A stretch of 64,000 bases of DNA from Stenotrophomonas sp. SAM-B (lineage in GTDB: Bacteria > Pseudomonadota > Gammaproteobacteria > Xanthomonadales > Xanthomonadaceae): contig NZ_JABBXB010000001.1 of the NCBI RefSeq assembly GCF_013387485.1, positions 206,001 through 270,000 of the forward strand. The letters run 5' to 3'. Shown in pieces: positions 53,992 to 64,000 of the stretch (the stretch's first letter is position 1; the number at the start of each line of letters is the position of its first letter). A model generated the notes under the pieces. That model saw only the letters and a list, made by a program, of their open reading frames with translations, was not told the origin of the DNA and made no database searches. A program made the position numbers and the translations under genes.

Positions 53992-54630
53992 ATGAAGGTG
54001 ATGCTGGTGGGAGCGACCGGACTGGTCGGCGGTCATGTGCTGCGGCAACTGCTGGACGACCCGCGCTGCGATGCGGTGGTGGCCCCGACCCGGCGGCCGG
54101 TGGGCGTCACCGACGCGGCGCTGCTCAATCCCGTGGTGGACTTCGCGCAGCTGCCGGCCGAGGCCGACTGGTGGGCGGTGGATGCCGTGATCTGCGCGCT
54201 CGGTACCACGATCAAGCAGGCCGGCAGCAAGGAGGCGTTCGCACGGGTCGACCATGATTTCCCGCTGGCCGTGGCGCGGCGGGCGCGTGCCCAAGGCGCG
54301 CATGCCTTCGCGTTGAACTCGGCGATGGGCGCAGACGCGGGCTCGCGGATCTTCTACAACCAGGTCAAAGGGCGGCTGGAACACGACCTGCGGGACCTGG
54401 GCTATCCGTCGCTGACCCTGGTCCGCCCCGGGTTGATCGGAGGCGAGCGTGCCGAGCGGCGTACCGGCGAGCATCTGGCCAGTGTGGTGCTGGGCATGCT
54501 GGGTCCGGTGCTGCCGCGCGCGTGGCGGATCAACCCGGCCGAGACCATTGCCGCCGCGCTGGTCGAGGCGGTGCTGGTGCCGACGCCCGGCGTCAGGATC
54601 GTGGGCTCGGCCGATCTGGCGGAGCGCTGA
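53992..54630 (+). CDS. NAD(P)-binding Rossmann protein (atypical SDR)
   Basis: 212 residues. N-terminal MKVMLVGATGLVGGHVLRQLL carries GATGLVG, the atypical SDR nucleotide-binding loop. VDAVICALGTTIKQAG, FALNSAMGADAGSRIFYNQVKGRLE (Y and K of an SDR-like active site) and LTLVRPGLIGGER follow. The pattern resembles the HTATIP2/YfcH-like oxidoreductases, with no known substrate. It is 71 bp before the tryptophan dioxygenase gene on the same strand. Confidence 0.82.
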   Translation: MKVMLVGATGLVGGHVLRQLLDDPRCDAVVAPTRRPVGVTDAALLNPVVDFAQLPAEADWWAVDAVICALGTTIKQAGSKEAFARVDHDFPLAVARRARAQGAHAFALNSAMGADAGSRIFYNQVKGRLEHDLRDLGYPSLTLVRPGLIGGERAERRTGEHLASVVLGMLGPVLPRAWRINPAETIAAALVEAVLVPTPGVRIVGSADLAER

Positions 54631-54701
54631 GCCGCTGACGGGCGGATGCGCGGCCACCCGGCCACTGCGCTACCCTTTCTGCCCCTCAAGCGGTCCCTGC
54701 C

Positions 54702-55580
54702 ATGTCCGTCGACAAGAACCAACGCGATCTCGAAGCTGGTATCCATACCAATCTGGAGGGGCGGCTGACCTACGGCGGCTATCTGCGCCTGGACCAGCTG
54801 CTGTCGGCCCAGCAGCCGCTGTCCAACCCGCCGCACCACGACGAGATGCTGTTCATCATCCAGCACCAGACCTCGGAGCTGTGGCTGAAGCTGCTGGCGC
54901 ACGAACTGCGCGCGGCGATCGGCTTCCTGCAGCGCGACGAGGTGTGGCAGTGCCGCAAGGTACTGGCGCGCAGCAAGCAGGTGCTGCGCCAGCTGACCGA
55001 ACAGTGGTCGGTGCTGGAGACGTTGACGCCCTCGGAGTACATGGGCTTCCGCGACGTGCTGGGTCCGTCCTCGGGCTTCCAGTCGCTGCAGTACCGCTAC
55101 ATCGAATTCCTGCTGGGCAACAAGAACGCGCAGATGCTGCAGGTGTTCTCGCATGACCCGGCCGGCCAGGCCCAGCTGCAGGAGGTGCTCGATGCCCCCA
55201 GCCTGTACGAGGAGTTCCTGCGCTACCTGGCCCGCTTCGGCCATCCGGTCCCGGCCGGCTACCAGGGCCGCGACTGGCAGCAGCCCCACGTGGCCGACGA
55301 TGCGCTGCACCCGGTGTTCGAGCGGATCTACCAGAACACCGACCGTTTCTGGCGCGAGTATTCGCTGTGCGAGGACCTGGTCGATCTGGAGACCGCGTTC
55401 CAGCTCTGGCGCTTCCGCCACATGCGCACGGTGATGCGGATCATCGGCTTCAAGCGCGGTACCGGCGGCTCCAGCGGGGTCGGCTTCCTGCGCCAGGCGC
55501 TGGAGCTGACCTTCTTCCCGGAGCTGTTCCAGGTGCGCACCACGATCCGCAACGACGATCCGATGCCGCCGGACGCCTGA
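54702..55580 (+). CDS. kynA: Tryptophan 2,3-dioxygenase
   Basis: 292 residues. It uses haem to cleave the indole ring of tryptophan to N-formylkynurenine, the first step of the kynurenine pathway. H55 in [11 protein letters not shown] and H240 in [11 protein letters not shown] match the numbering of the Xanthomonas campestris enzyme's active-site and haem-ligand histidines. The C-terminal [13 protein letters not shown] loop is conserved. Kynurenine formamidase or kynureninase genes are not in the window. Confidence 0.96.
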   Translation: MSVDKNQRDLEAGIHTNLEGRLTYGGYLRLDQLLSAQQPLSNPPHHDEMLFIIQHQTSELWLKLLAHELRAAIGFLQRDEVWQCRKVLARSKQVLRQLTEQWSVLETLTPSEYMGFRDVLGPSSGFQSLQYRYIEFLLGNKNAQMLQVFSHDPAGQAQLQEVLDAPSLYEEFLRYLARFGHPVPAGYQGRDWQQPHVADDALHPVFERIYQNTDRFWREYSLCEDLVDLETAFQLWRFRHMRTVMRIIGFKRGTGGSSGVGFLRQALELTFFPELFQVRTTIRNDDPMPPDA

Positions 55581-55661
55581 TCCGGCATCGACGGCAATAA
55601 GCCTATTCATATTTAGCGGCCCCATCCGCCGTACGGTGCGGCAGGCCCCGTCGTTGCTGCG

Positions 55662-55682
55662 CTGCCGGTCCAGGACCGGCAG
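55662..55682. other. Near-perfect palindrome between kynA and the peptide transporter
   Basis: CTGCCGGTCC and GGACCGGCAG form exact 10-bp arms around a single A. It may be a terminator stem for kynA or an operator for the following gene; no T-run follows. Confidence 0.45.
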
Positions 55683-55823
55683 TTGCAGATGCAAGTTCAG
55701 CGACCGTGCCGCCAGCGGTACACATCAGCGTGTATTTGACGTGAACGTGGTTGGTCTGGGATTCTCCCGCGCTGCTTTCGCACATCGGACGTGCATGTCT
55801 TCCACCGAACCCAGGAATCCCGC

Positions 55824-57326
<1,503 letters not shown>

Positions 57327-57334
57327 GGACTGCG

Positions 57335-57943
57335 ATGCGCATGAAAGCCGTCGGGATGTCGATGATCGCGGCCGGCCTGCTGGCCGCCTGTTCGCCGTCG
57401 TCGGCGCCCAGCACTGCACCTGCGCAGCCGCTGGATACCTCCGAGCAGAAAGCCCCGGTCGCCGATCCCGGCGAACCGGTGGCCTCGGGCAACACCCCGG
57501 CCGCGGCGGACATCGCCGCGATCGCGGCGCTCAACGCCCAGTTCGATCCGGCGCGCGACCCGGTCGCCGACCTGGCTACGGCCAAGGTCGAAGCCCAGCG
57601 CGGCGGCAAGCGCATCATCGTGGACGTGGGCGGTGAGTGGTGCCCGTGGTGCCATCTGATGGACGGATTCATCGAAGGGGATGCGGAGATCCGCAGCTTC
57701 CGCGATGCGAACTACGTCTGGATGAAGGTCAACTACAGCGAAGAGAACGAGAACGCGGCCTTCCTGTCGCAGTTCCCGGCCGTGAAAGGCTACCCGCACC
57801 TGTTCGTGCTCGATGCCGACGGCAAACTGCTGCACTCGCAGTTCACCGGCGAGCTGGAGGCCGACAAGGGGCAGAAGAAGGGCTACGACCGTGGCCGCTT
57901 CTTCGCCTTCATGAAGCAATGGGCGCCCCCGAAGGCGTCGTGA
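57335..57943 (+). CDS. Thioredoxin-like lipoprotein
   Basis: 202 residues. The lipobox LAAC (C19) follows a hydrophobic start, so the protein should be anchored on the periplasmic side. After a Pro/Ala-rich linker (about 20-60), a thioredoxin-fold domain carries GGEWCPWCHLMD (C103, C106), an active CxxC, and YPHLFVLDADGKLL. It may reduce or oxidise periplasmic disulfides. GAGGACTGCG lies before the start. It is followed by a terminator. Confidence 0.88.
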   Translation: MRMKAVGMSMIAAGLLAACSPSSAPSTAPAQPLDTSEQKAPVADPGEPVASGNTPAAADIAAIAALNAQFDPARDPVADLATAKVEAQRGGKRIIVDVGGEWCPWCHLMDGFIEGDAEIRSFRDANYVWMKVNYSEENENAAFLSQFPAVKGYPHLFVLDADGKLLHSQFTGELEADKGQKKGYDRGRFFAFMKQWAPPKAS

Positions 57944-57949
57944 TCGAAG

Positions 57950-57978
57950 AGGCCGCGGATTTCGCGGCCTTTTTTTTG
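57950..57978 (+). terminator. Intrinsic terminator
   Basis: AGGCCGCG and CGCGGCCT pair around a short GATTT loop and are followed by TTTTTTT, directly after the thioredoxin-like gene. Confidence 0.9.
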
Positions 57979-58063
57979 CCCTCAATTTCCGCGCCCTGCT
58001 GCCGCTACCCCCAAGGACCTCATGCCGCGCTGTTCGTGGCGGGCAACCGACGGAATTGGACGC

Positions 58064-59206
58064 ATGCAGCCGGGCACCAGCGACAGCACCACCGATATTT
58101 CCCTTGATGCGCCGGCCGGCGTGAGCCTGCCGCCGGTCGATGTCCTGCTCGACGACCAGACCGCGCCGGATGCGCTCGATGGCGAGGCCGGGACGCCGGC
58201 ACCGGGCGCGATCCGCTACCGCCTGCCGATGGTCTCCGTGCCCGACAACGTGCTGCTCAAGGCCGCGGTGCAGAAGCTGGTGGAGCAGAAGGCGCAGCTG
58301 GATGCACTGGCACGCCAGGGCAACCTGCCCGGCCTGATCCCGGCCGAGTGGCAGGGCAGCGGCATCCGCGGCGTGGACCTGCAGGGTTTCGTGCTGAGCG
58401 TGGTGCCGTTCCTGCAGAACGCCAGCAAGGACGAAACCGCCCCGGCACGCCTGCCGCTCAAGCACGTGCTCGGCGATGCCGGGCGCTGGGACCAGCACGA
58501 CGTGGAGGAGCCCAGATCGCTGGCGTTCTTCCTGGCCAGCGATGATCGCGCCACTGCCGGCACGAAGGATCCTGCCGAGGTGTACCTGGTCGGCGCGCTC
58601 GGCCTGGCCTGGGCGCACGAAGGGCGCACCCGCCCGGGCTTCCTGCGCGCGATGGGGTACGACAGCATGGCCGCGCGCGTGCACCTGCTGCCGTATCCGG
58701 CGGCGGCGCAGCTGGCGCTGTACAGCGTCACCGCGCACGGGGTAACCCAGACCTGGTGCGTGCTGGACCGGCGCAAGGTGCGCCCGCTGCCGGCACCGTG
58801 GATCAGCGTGCCGCTGCTGACCGCGTACGGGGTGAACGCCCCGCAGACCTGGCCGACCAGTTTCCCGGCAGTGGAGGAGGTGGCCGCACTGCTGGCCGCC
58901 GCGCGGGGCGGCAAGGGGCCGGTCGAAGCGGACCTGGGCAAGGTGGCCGCCAAGGTCGCCCAGGACGCATCGGGCGAAGCCTGGATGCCGGTCAGCCTGC
59001 TCCAGGTCGGCACCTGGGCACCGCGCTGGCGCTACTTCATGGCCACCTTCATCGGCCTGCCGTCGCTGTTGCTGGTGGTCGCCGCGCTGGCCCTGCCGGG
59101 CGCGATCGAAGCCGCCGCCGTGGCCGCCTCGCTGGGTTTTGCCGGCGGCGCGATCGGTGCCCTGGCGGCGCCGTGGGTACATGCACGGCGCAAGCACCTG
59201 AGCTGA
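58064..59206 (+). CDS. Hypothetical membrane protein
   Basis: 380 residues; no family recognised. The first 300 residues are soluble with alternating helices and strands (VPDNVLLKAAVQKLVEQKAQLDALARQ split, GVDLQGFVLSVVPFLQN, LAFFLASDDRATAGTKDPAEVYLVGALGLAW split), and two membrane helices lie near the end (about 320-342 and 344-366), before a basic AHxRRKH tail. ATG 58064 is chosen; an earlier in-frame ATG (58022) lies close to the terminator. It follows the thioredoxin gene but the terminator separates them. Confidence 0.7.
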   Translation: MQPGTSDSTTDISLDAPAGVSLPPVDVLLDDQTAPDALDGEAGTPAPGAIRYRLPMVSVPDNVLLKAAVQKLVEQKAQLDALARQGNLPGLIPAEWQGSGIRGVDLQGFVLSVVPFLQNASKDETAPARLPLKHVLGDAGRWDQHDVEEPRSLAFFLASDDRATAGTKDPAEVYLVGALGLAWAHEGRTRPGFLRAMGYDSMAARVHLLPYPAAAQLALYSVTAHGVTQTWCVLDRRKVRPLPAPWISVPLLTAYGVNAPQTWPTSFPAVEEVAALLAAARGGKGPVEADLGKVAAKVAQDASGEAWMPVSLLQVGTWAPRWRYFMATFIGLPSLLLVVAALALPGAIEAAAVAASLGFAGGAIGALAAPWVHARRKHLS

Positions 59207-59220
59207 GGCGCAACGGAGGC

Positions 59221-59280
59221 GCAACGACCAACGGTCGTTGCCTACCGGCATCGCGCAGGTACCCACCGTGGGTGGGTACG
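59221..59280. repeat. Two adjacent palindromic repeats (SMAG-like)
   Basis: Unit 1 (59221-59246), GCAACGACCAACGGTCGTTGC with CTACC, is SMAG-like. Unit 2 (59258-59280) is a related palindrome with GTACCCACC and GGTGGGTAC arms. Confidence 0.7.
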
Positions 59281-59288
59281 CCTTGCGA

Positions 59289-59780
59289 TCAGGCCTCGTC
59301 CATCCGTTGCAGGCCTTCGCCGGCCAGGCGCAGGATCAGCGTTTCCAGCATCTGCTCTTCCTCTTCGCTGAGCACGGACATCAGCTTGCGGGTGATGTCG
59401 ATCACCAGCGGGGCGATGGTCTCGTACACCTCGAATCCGGCGGCCGACAGCGCCAGCACCGAACGGCGGCGGTCGTCGCCATGGGTTTCACGCTTGATGA
59501 AGCCCCGTTCGAGCAGTCTGGCCACGGCGCGGCTGACCGCGACCTTGTCCATCGCGGTGCGATCGGACACCTCGCTGGCCGACGAGCCCGGATAGAGCGC
59601 CAGGACCGTGATCACCCGCCACTCGGGGATCGCCAGGCCATAACGGTCCCCGTACAGCTTGGCGATATTGCCGCTGACCCGGTTGGACAGAACGCTCAGC
59701 CGGTACGGCAGGAACTGCTCCAGATCGAGCAGGGCGTGCGAGGCGCGGATGCTGTGACTGCTGGGATCGGGCGGGCTCAT
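59289..59780 (-). CDS. MarR-family transcriptional regulator
   Basis: 163 residues. The winged helix-turn-helix is clear: LAIPEWRVITVLALYPGSSASEVSDRTAMDKVAVSRAVARLLERGFIKRETHGDDRRRSVLAL split (about 50-110), with flanking dimerisation helices. It starts 127 bp from hppD, on the opposite strand. A palindrome in the shared region overlaps likely promoter elements, so it probably represses hppD-hmgA and itself, responding to an aromatic intermediate. That is inference from layout. Confidence 0.88.
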   Translation of the reverse strand: MSPPDPSSHSIRASHALLDLEQFLPYRLSVLSNRVSGNIAKLYGDRYGLAIPEWRVITVLALYPGSSASEVSDRTAMDKVAVSRAVARLLERGFIKRETHGDDRRRSVLALSAAGFEVYETIAPLVIDITRKLMSVLSEEEEQMLETLILRLAGEGLQRMDEA

Positions 59781-59793
59781 GCTGCGGTGCACC

Positions 59794-59822
59794 TTGATGG
59801 TGGTTTCATGTGAAACTATAAC
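59794..59822 (+). promoter_or_regulatory. Promoter of hppD with operator-like palindrome in the spacer
   Basis: TTGATG (-35, 59794-59799), a 17-bp spacer, and TATAAC (-10, 59817-59822). The spacer contains GTTTCATGTGAAAC (59803-59816), two perfect 6-bp arms. On the minus strand a TATAGT (59820-59815) may be the -10 of the MarR gene, so the operator touches both promoters. Confidence 0.65.
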
Positions 59823-59907
59823 CTACGTTCCGGACTCCGCATTCTCGCGGGTCTGCCTTCCTACCGCACCTGGTTTTTTCCGATGCGGACTGCTTTGGAG
59901 CCACAGC

Positions 59908-61023
59908 ATGACCAGCCAAACGAGCACCGCGTCCTACGCACCCGATCCGGGCATGCAGGTCACCACCTTCGAAAACCCGATGGGCATCGATGGTTTCGAG
60001 TTCGTCGAGTTCGCCGCCCCGGCCGGCCGTGGCGCGGAACTGCACGCGTATTTCCGCAAGATGGGCTTCACCGCGGTGCTGCGCCACAAGCAGCGCGCGA
60101 TCACGGTCTATCGCCAGGGCGACGTGAATTTCCTGGTCAATGAAGAGCCGGATTCGTTCGCCTCGGACTTCGCCGAGAAGCACGGCCCCTGCGCCTGCGG
60201 TTTCGCGATCCGCTTCAAGAAGCCGGGCGACGAGGTCTACCAGATGGCGCTGGGCAACGGTGCCGAAGCGATCGATTTCAAGCCGGAGACCCGCGCCGTC
60301 GCCGCCCCGATCATCAAGGGCATCGGCGACTGCATGCTGTACCTGGTCGATCGCTACGGCGCCAACGGCAGCATGTTCGATACCGACTACGCGCCGATCG
60401 AGGGCGTCGACCCGCGGCCGAAGGGCTTCGGGCTGACCTTCATCGACCATCTGACCCACAACCTGTACTTCGGCAACATGCAGCAGTGGTCGGACTACTA
60501 CGAGCGCCTGTTCAACTTCCGCGAGATCCGCTACTTCGACATCAAGGGCCTCAAGACCGGCCTGGTGTCCAAGGCGATGACCGCCCCGGACGGCATCGTG
60601 CGCATCCCGCTCAACGAATCCTCCGATCCGAAGAGCCAGATCAACGAATACCTCGACGCCTACAAGGGCGAGGGCATCCAGCACATCGCCTGCTTCACCG
60701 AGAACATCTACGAGACCGTGGAAGCGATGCGCGCCCAGGGCGTGGAATTCCTCGACACCCCGGACACGTATTTCGATGTGATCGACATGCGTGTGCCCAA
60801 CCACGGTGAAGACGTGGCCCGACTGGCGAAGAACAAGATCCTGATCGACGCCGACCCGGAGACCCACCAGCGCAAGCTGCTGCAGATCTTCACCACCAAC
60901 TGCATCGGGCCGATCTTCTTCGAGATCATCCAGCGCAAGGGCAACGAAGGCTTCGGCGAAGGCAACTTCACCGCGCTGTTCGAGAGCATCGAGCGCGACC
61001 AGATGAAGCGCGGCGTGCTGTAA
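59908..61023 (+). CDS. hppD: 4-hydroxyphenylpyruvate dioxygenase
   Basis: 371 residues. It converts 4-hydroxyphenylpyruvate to homogentisate in tyrosine breakdown. The likely iron triad is H181 (FIDHLTHN), H259 (GIQHIACF) and E339 ([12 protein letters not shown]). [20 protein letters not shown] and FYKGEGIQ-type segments are typical. The ATG at 59908 has TTGGAG upstream and is the family start. It is followed by hmgA, so homogentisate is consumed next. Confidence 0.96.
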   Translation: MTSQTSTASYAPDPGMQVTTFENPMGIDGFEFVEFAAPAGRGAELHAYFRKMGFTAVLRHKQRAITVYRQGDVNFLVNEEPDSFASDFAEKHGPCACGFAIRFKKPGDEVYQMALGNGAEAIDFKPETRAVAAPIIKGIGDCMLYLVDRYGANGSMFDTDYAPIEGVDPRPKGFGLTFIDHLTHNLYFGNMQQWSDYYERLFNFREIRYFDIKGLKTGLVSKAMTAPDGIVRIPLNESSDPKSQINEYLDAYKGEGIQHIACFTENIYETVEAMRAQGVEFLDTPDTYFDVIDMRVPNHGEDVARLAKNKILIDADPETHQRKLLQIFTTNCIGPIFFEIIQRKGNEGFGEGNFTALFESIERDQMKRGVL

Positions 61024-61129
61024 GGCACTCGGCCGCCACCCGCGTTACGCTCCAACGGTGGCATCCGCGCCCGCGCGGGTGCCACCGGCTGTATTCCCTT
61101 GCCATCCACGCCTCCGGCGGAGCAGGACC

Positions 61130-62431
61130 ATGAACAACCCGATGTCATCGCGCGGTTACCAGACCGGTTTCGGTAACGAGTTCGCCACCGAGGCGGTGCC
61201 CGGCGCACTGCCGGTAGGGCGGAACTCCCCGCAGCGTGTCGCCCATGGCCTGTATGCCGAACAGCTGTCCGGTACGGCGTTCACCGCGCCGCGCGGCAGC
61301 AATCGCCGCAGTTGGGTGTACCGCATCCGCCCGGCGGTGACCCACGGTGAATTCACCCCCTTTACCCAGCCGCATCTGCACGGCGACTTCGCGCATGGCG
61401 CGGTCTCGCCCAACCAGCTGCGCTGGGATCCGTTGCCGCTGCCCAGCACGCCCACCGATTTCATCGAAGGGCTGTACACCATGGGGGGCAATGGCTCGCC
61501 GGACGCCCACGGCGGTGTCGGCATCCACCTGTATGCCGCCAACCGCGACATGCAGGGCCGCTATTTCTACAACGCCGATGGCGAGCTGCTGATCGTGCCG
61601 CAGCTCGGCCGCCTCCGCCTGCTCACCGAGCTGGGCGTGATCGAGATCGAGCCGCAGCAGATCGCGGTGATCCCGCGTGGCGTGCGCTTCCGTGTCGAAC
61701 TGCCTGATGGCGAGGCGCGCGGCTATGTCTGCGAGAACTTCGGCGCGCTGCTGAAGCTGCCGGACCTGGGCCCGATCGGCTCCAACGGCCTGGCCAATCC
61801 GCGCGATTTCGAGACCCCGCATGCGGCGTTCGAGAACCTCGACGGCGCGTTCGAACTGGTCGCCAAGTTCGAGGGCCAGCTGTGGCGCGCGGACATCGAT
61901 CATTCGCCGCTGGACGTGGTCGCCTGGCACGGCAACTATGCGCCGTACCGCTACGACCTGCGCCGCTTCAACACGATCGGCTCGATCAGCCACGACCATC
62001 CCGATCCCTCGATCTTCCTCGTGCTGCATTCGCCCAGCGACACGCCGGGCACCAGCAACATGGACTTCGCGATCTTCCCGCCGCGCTGGCTGGTCGCGCA
62101 GGACACGTTCCGCCCGCCGTGGTTCCACCGCAACATCGCCAGCGAGTTCATGGGCCTGATCCATGGTGCCTACGATGCGAAGGCGGAAGGCTTCGTGCCG
62201 GGTGGTGCCTCGCTGCACAACTGCATGAGCGGCCACGGCCCGGACGCGGCGACCTTCGAGAAGGCCTCCGCGGCCGACCTGAGCCGGCCGGACGTGATCA
62301 AGGACACGATGGCCTTCATGTTCGAAACCCGCGGCGTGATCCGTCCGACCGCCCAGGCGATGGAGGCGGCGCACCGCCAGCGCGGGTATCAGCAGTGCTG
62401 GCAGGGGTTGAAGGCGAATTTTGCTGGGTAG
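61130..62431 (+). CDS. hmgA: Homogentisate 1,2-dioxygenase
   Basis: 433 residues, the family length. It opens the homogentisate ring to maleylacetoacetate using iron. The N-terminal [13 protein letters not shown], the metal region [13 protein letters not shown] near residue 330, and the C-terminal [17 protein letters not shown] are hallmarks. It is 106 bp after hppD with CGGCGGAGCAGG upstream. A fumarylacetoacetase gene is not in the window, so the pathway continues elsewhere. Confidence 0.96.
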   Translation: MNNPMSSRGYQTGFGNEFATEAVPGALPVGRNSPQRVAHGLYAEQLSGTAFTAPRGSNRRSWVYRIRPAVTHGEFTPFTQPHLHGDFAHGAVSPNQLRWDPLPLPSTPTDFIEGLYTMGGNGSPDAHGGVGIHLYAANRDMQGRYFYNADGELLIVPQLGRLRLLTELGVIEIEPQQIAVIPRGVRFRVELPDGEARGYVCENFGALLKLPDLGPIGSNGLANPRDFETPHAAFENLDGAFELVAKFEGQLWRADIDHSPLDVVAWHGNYAPYRYDLRRFNTIGSISHDHPDPSIFLVLHSPSDTPGTSNMDFAIFPPRWLVAQDTFRPPWFHRNIASEFMGLIHGAYDAKAEGFVPGGASLHNCMSGHGPDAATFEKASAADLSRPDVIKDTMAFMFETRGVIRPTAQAMEAAHRQRGYQQCWQGLKANFAG

Positions 62432-62440
62432 AGCGGATGC

Positions 62441-62743
62441 TCAGATGCCGTCCGAGTGGCGGCGGGTCGGCAACACGCGGTCAATGTGAACGTCGTTGCC
62501 CGTGCGTTGGTAGGCGATCAGATAGCGTCCATCGCGCGTTGCATACAGAAACGTGCCTTTGATGGCATCGAGGCGATACAAGGCCGCGCCATCCAAGGCA
62601 TCACCTTCGCTCTCAATCGCATTGTCGCGCGCGAGGGCTGCGGCAAACAGGTGCGGATCCGGCAGCGTCACGGCGCGCTCGAAAGCCGAAACGAGTTGTC
62701 TCGCTCGATCCTCGATGGCCTGCCGGCCCCACGCCACTGTCAT
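62441..62743 (-). CDS. RelE/ParE-type toxin
   Basis: 100 residues. A RelE/ParE fold pattern: VAWGRQAIEDRARQLVSAFE, ALYRLDAIKGTFLYATRDGRYLIAYQR and VHIDRVLPTRRHSDGI. Its start overlaps the antitoxin stop (ATGA), the classic antitoxin-first order. RelE-type toxins cut ribosomal mRNA; ParE-type poison gyrase; the subtype cannot be told. It converges on hmgA, whose 3' end is 9 bp away. Confidence 0.8.
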   Translation of the reverse strand: MTVAWGRQAIEDRARQLVSAFERAVTLPDPHLFAAALARDNAIESEGDALDGAALYRLDAIKGTFLYATRDGRYLIAYQRTGNDVHIDRVLPTRRHSDGI

Positions 62744-63207
62744 TCCTTGGACGAGTGGCGCTTCAATGCCGTTTGCAACTGGTCACCGAGCCGCGTTTTC
62801 AGCGCCTCCATGTGCAGGTGTGCTTCTGTGCTGGACAGTGGCGGCCGTGGATCCGCGCGCGCTTCGGCCACCGCTTCACGGATGCGCTCCAGATAGGCCG
62901 AGTCTTCATGCAGCTGTTTCAGTGCGCGTGCCCGATCCGGTCGTGAGCGGCGCAGGGGCTCGGCACCCGCCGTCGCCGTGGCGTCCACGCGATAGCGTGT
63001 GATCCCCAGCTGGGCCAGCACACGCGCGGCCGCGTGGACGCCGGAGAACATGCGGGGCGTCCCATCTTTGGTGGCCAACGCGCGTTCGCTGTTCTCCAAG
63101 GCGAAGGTGACGACATAGCCACCCGGTTCCGCAGTCACCGTCGTTTCGCGCAGACTGCCGGCTTCAGCGAGTTCGCGGGCAGTCGCCAGTCTGATCGTGT
63201 CGACCAC
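62740..63207 (-). CDS. Cognate antitoxin of the RelE/ParE-type toxin
   Basis: 155 residues from a GTG at 63207 with GGGAG 6 nt upstream. An ATG at 63246 is in frame but would place the 23-bp near-palindrome inside the gene. The N-terminal half has strand/helix patterns (VVDTIRLATARELAEAGSLRETTVTAEPGGYVVTFALE split), and the C-terminal helix-rich half (DRARALKQLHEDSAYLERIREAVAEARADPRPP split) could wrap the toxin. The protein family is not recognised. Confidence 0.72.
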   Translation of the reverse strand: MVDTIRLATARELAEAGSLRETTVTAEPGGYVVTFALENSERALATKDGTPRMFSGVHAAARVLAQLGITRYRVDATATAGAEPLRRSRPDRARALKQLHEDSAYLERIREAVAEARADPRPPLSSTEAHLHMEALKTRLGDQLQTALKRHSSKE

Positions 63208-63214
63208 GCTCGAC

Positions 63215-63244
63215 TCCCAATTAACTGTTATTTGGGAATCATAC
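63215..63244 (-). promoter_or_regulatory. Toxin-antitoxin operator and -10 element
   Basis: A 23-bp near-palindrome (63215-63237) starts TCCCAA on either strand and matches its reverse complement except at three positions, one being the centre. On the minus strand TATGAT lies just upstream (63239-63244), a probable -10. This arrangement fits autorepression by the toxin-antitoxin complex. Confidence 0.6.
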
Positions 63245-63347
63245 ATGGGTTAAACCTCGCCAGCGGATGGACCTTCATCGTTGCGCCGAGCCCTTCGCCA
63301 CGTCCAATTCAACCTCTTCATCGAAACCGGATTCCCGCAATACCGTC

Positions 63348-63878
63348 TCAAACCACGTCGATCTGGAACCGGTCGGCATGCTCCTTCGGCAGCACCTCCA
63401 GCAACCGCTGCCGCACCCGTTCGGCATAGCCGGTGGAGGTCAGCCCGGGCAGCGTCTCGAGGGCGGCGTGCAGCGCGGCCATGACCGCGTCATCGCTGCG
63501 CGACTGCTGCAGGGTATGGAACAGCGCCGCCGCCTGCGGATGACGCTGCAGTTCCAGGATGTCCAGCAGGTAGATGCGGGCGGCGACCAGCGAGCGGCGG
63601 CGTTCGGTCACCGGCACCGGTGCCACGGTCGGCATCACGCCAGGCGCGGGCGCGGCGGGCGCGACAACGGCGGCCTCCGCGACCGCACGCGACACCAGGT
63701 ACCCGCTCTGGATCAGCTGGATCACCATCGCCGGGGTTTCCGGTCCGACCAGCTGGCCGAGCTGGACCAGGTCACGCTGGCCGTCGCACAGGATCAACAG
63801 CCGGCGCTGGCGCATGTCCAGGGGAGCACGGTGGGCCTGCAGGGCAGTGCGGGCGAGATCGGTCTTCTGCGGTTGCAT
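63348..63878 (-). CDS. Hypothetical protein
   Basis: 176 residues from the ATG at 63878; in-frame ATGs at 63953 and 63962 are possible, but the upstream codons look less coding. A helical N-terminal module (DLARTALQAHRAPLDMRQRRLLILCDGQRDLVQLGQLV split) has the look of a winged-helix-like segment. A Pro/Ala/Val linker follows, then a helical C-terminal half (RRRSLVAARIYLLDILELQ, LLEVLPKEHADRFQI). No known family is recognised. Confidence 0.65.
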   Translation of the reverse strand: MQPQKTDLARTALQAHRAPLDMRQRRLLILCDGQRDLVQLGQLVGPETPAMVIQLIQSGYLVSRAVAEAAVVAPAAPAPGVMPTVAPVPVTERRRSLVAARIYLLDILELQRHPQAAALFHTLQQSRSDDAVMAALHAALETLPGLTSTGYAERVRQRLLEVLPKEHADRFQIDVV

Positions 63879-64000
63879 GGGGGCGGGGTCGATGCGGTGC
63901 AGGCCGAGCCTGAACGCGGCAGGTGAAACGCGGATGACAGCGAGCCCGTGCATGTCGCCCACACGGCCCTCGCGCTAGGCTGCGCCCATTCAACGGGAGG

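Overview
The window is about 67% GC and looks like chromosomal DNA of a Stenotrophomonas species or a very close xanthomonad. The tryptophan 2,3-dioxygenase keeps the Xanthomonas enzyme's residue numbering. Intergenic gaps hold many short palindromes with a GTAG terminus, which match the SMAG repeat family described in Stenotrophomonas maltophilia. Genes are tightly packed, I see no transposase, integrase, prophage or CRISPR array, and one tRNA gene (tRNA-Arg, CCG) is present.

Region 1 (1-23165) is the most striking part: one surface-secretion locus, all on the plus strand. It holds the C-terminal end of a TonB_C-like protein, a FecI-type sigma factor, a FecR-type anti-sigma factor, a giant two-partner-secretion exoprotein (about 4540 aa), its TpsB/FhaC transporter, an ExbB-type proton channel fused to DUF2341 and LamG-like domains, ExbD, a TonB-like protein, a putative porin and a SapC-family protein. 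The arrangement recalls the PUMA3 (VreA-VreI-VreR) / PdtA-PdtB / ExbB2-ExbD2 neighbourhood of Pseudomonas aeruginosa. It suggests a cell-surface-signalling regulated, possibly proton-motive-force assisted, two-partner secretion system.

Region 2 (23352-31604) is housekeeping: tRNA-Arg, ubiA, a short-chain fatty acid transporter, a 47-residue half-glutamine protein, a glyoxalase-fold protein, a glutathionyl-hydroquinone reductase, comM, a Cof-type HAD phosphatase, ubiK and a P-II protein. Region 3 (31636-36874) has a RIO-like kinase divergent from an LpxO-type lipid A hydroxylase, then divergent speE and speA with a perfect inverted repeat between them.

Region 4 (36969-53858) is envelope and signalling: a DUF6122 protein, a PepSY-PhoP-PhoQ type operon facing a second PepSY gene, a Gly/Tyr-rich exported protein, a lipocalin plus FAD oxidoreductase, a mechanosensitive channel, OpgB, an ABC1/UbiB-like kinase, a DUF808 protein, an ECF sigma factor with a membrane partner, and a diguanylate cyclase. 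Region 5 (53992-62431) is mainly aromatic amino-acid catabolism: tryptophan 2,3-dioxygenase, a POT peptide transporter, a thioredoxin-like lipoprotein, an unknown membrane protein, and a MarR regulator divergent from hppD-hmgA with an operator-like palindrome inside the hppD promoter. Region 6 (62441-63878) has a RelE/ParE-type toxin-antitoxin pair with a 23-bp near-palindrome upstream, and an unknown protein.

All functional names come from reading protein motifs and gene order by eye; no database search was run.
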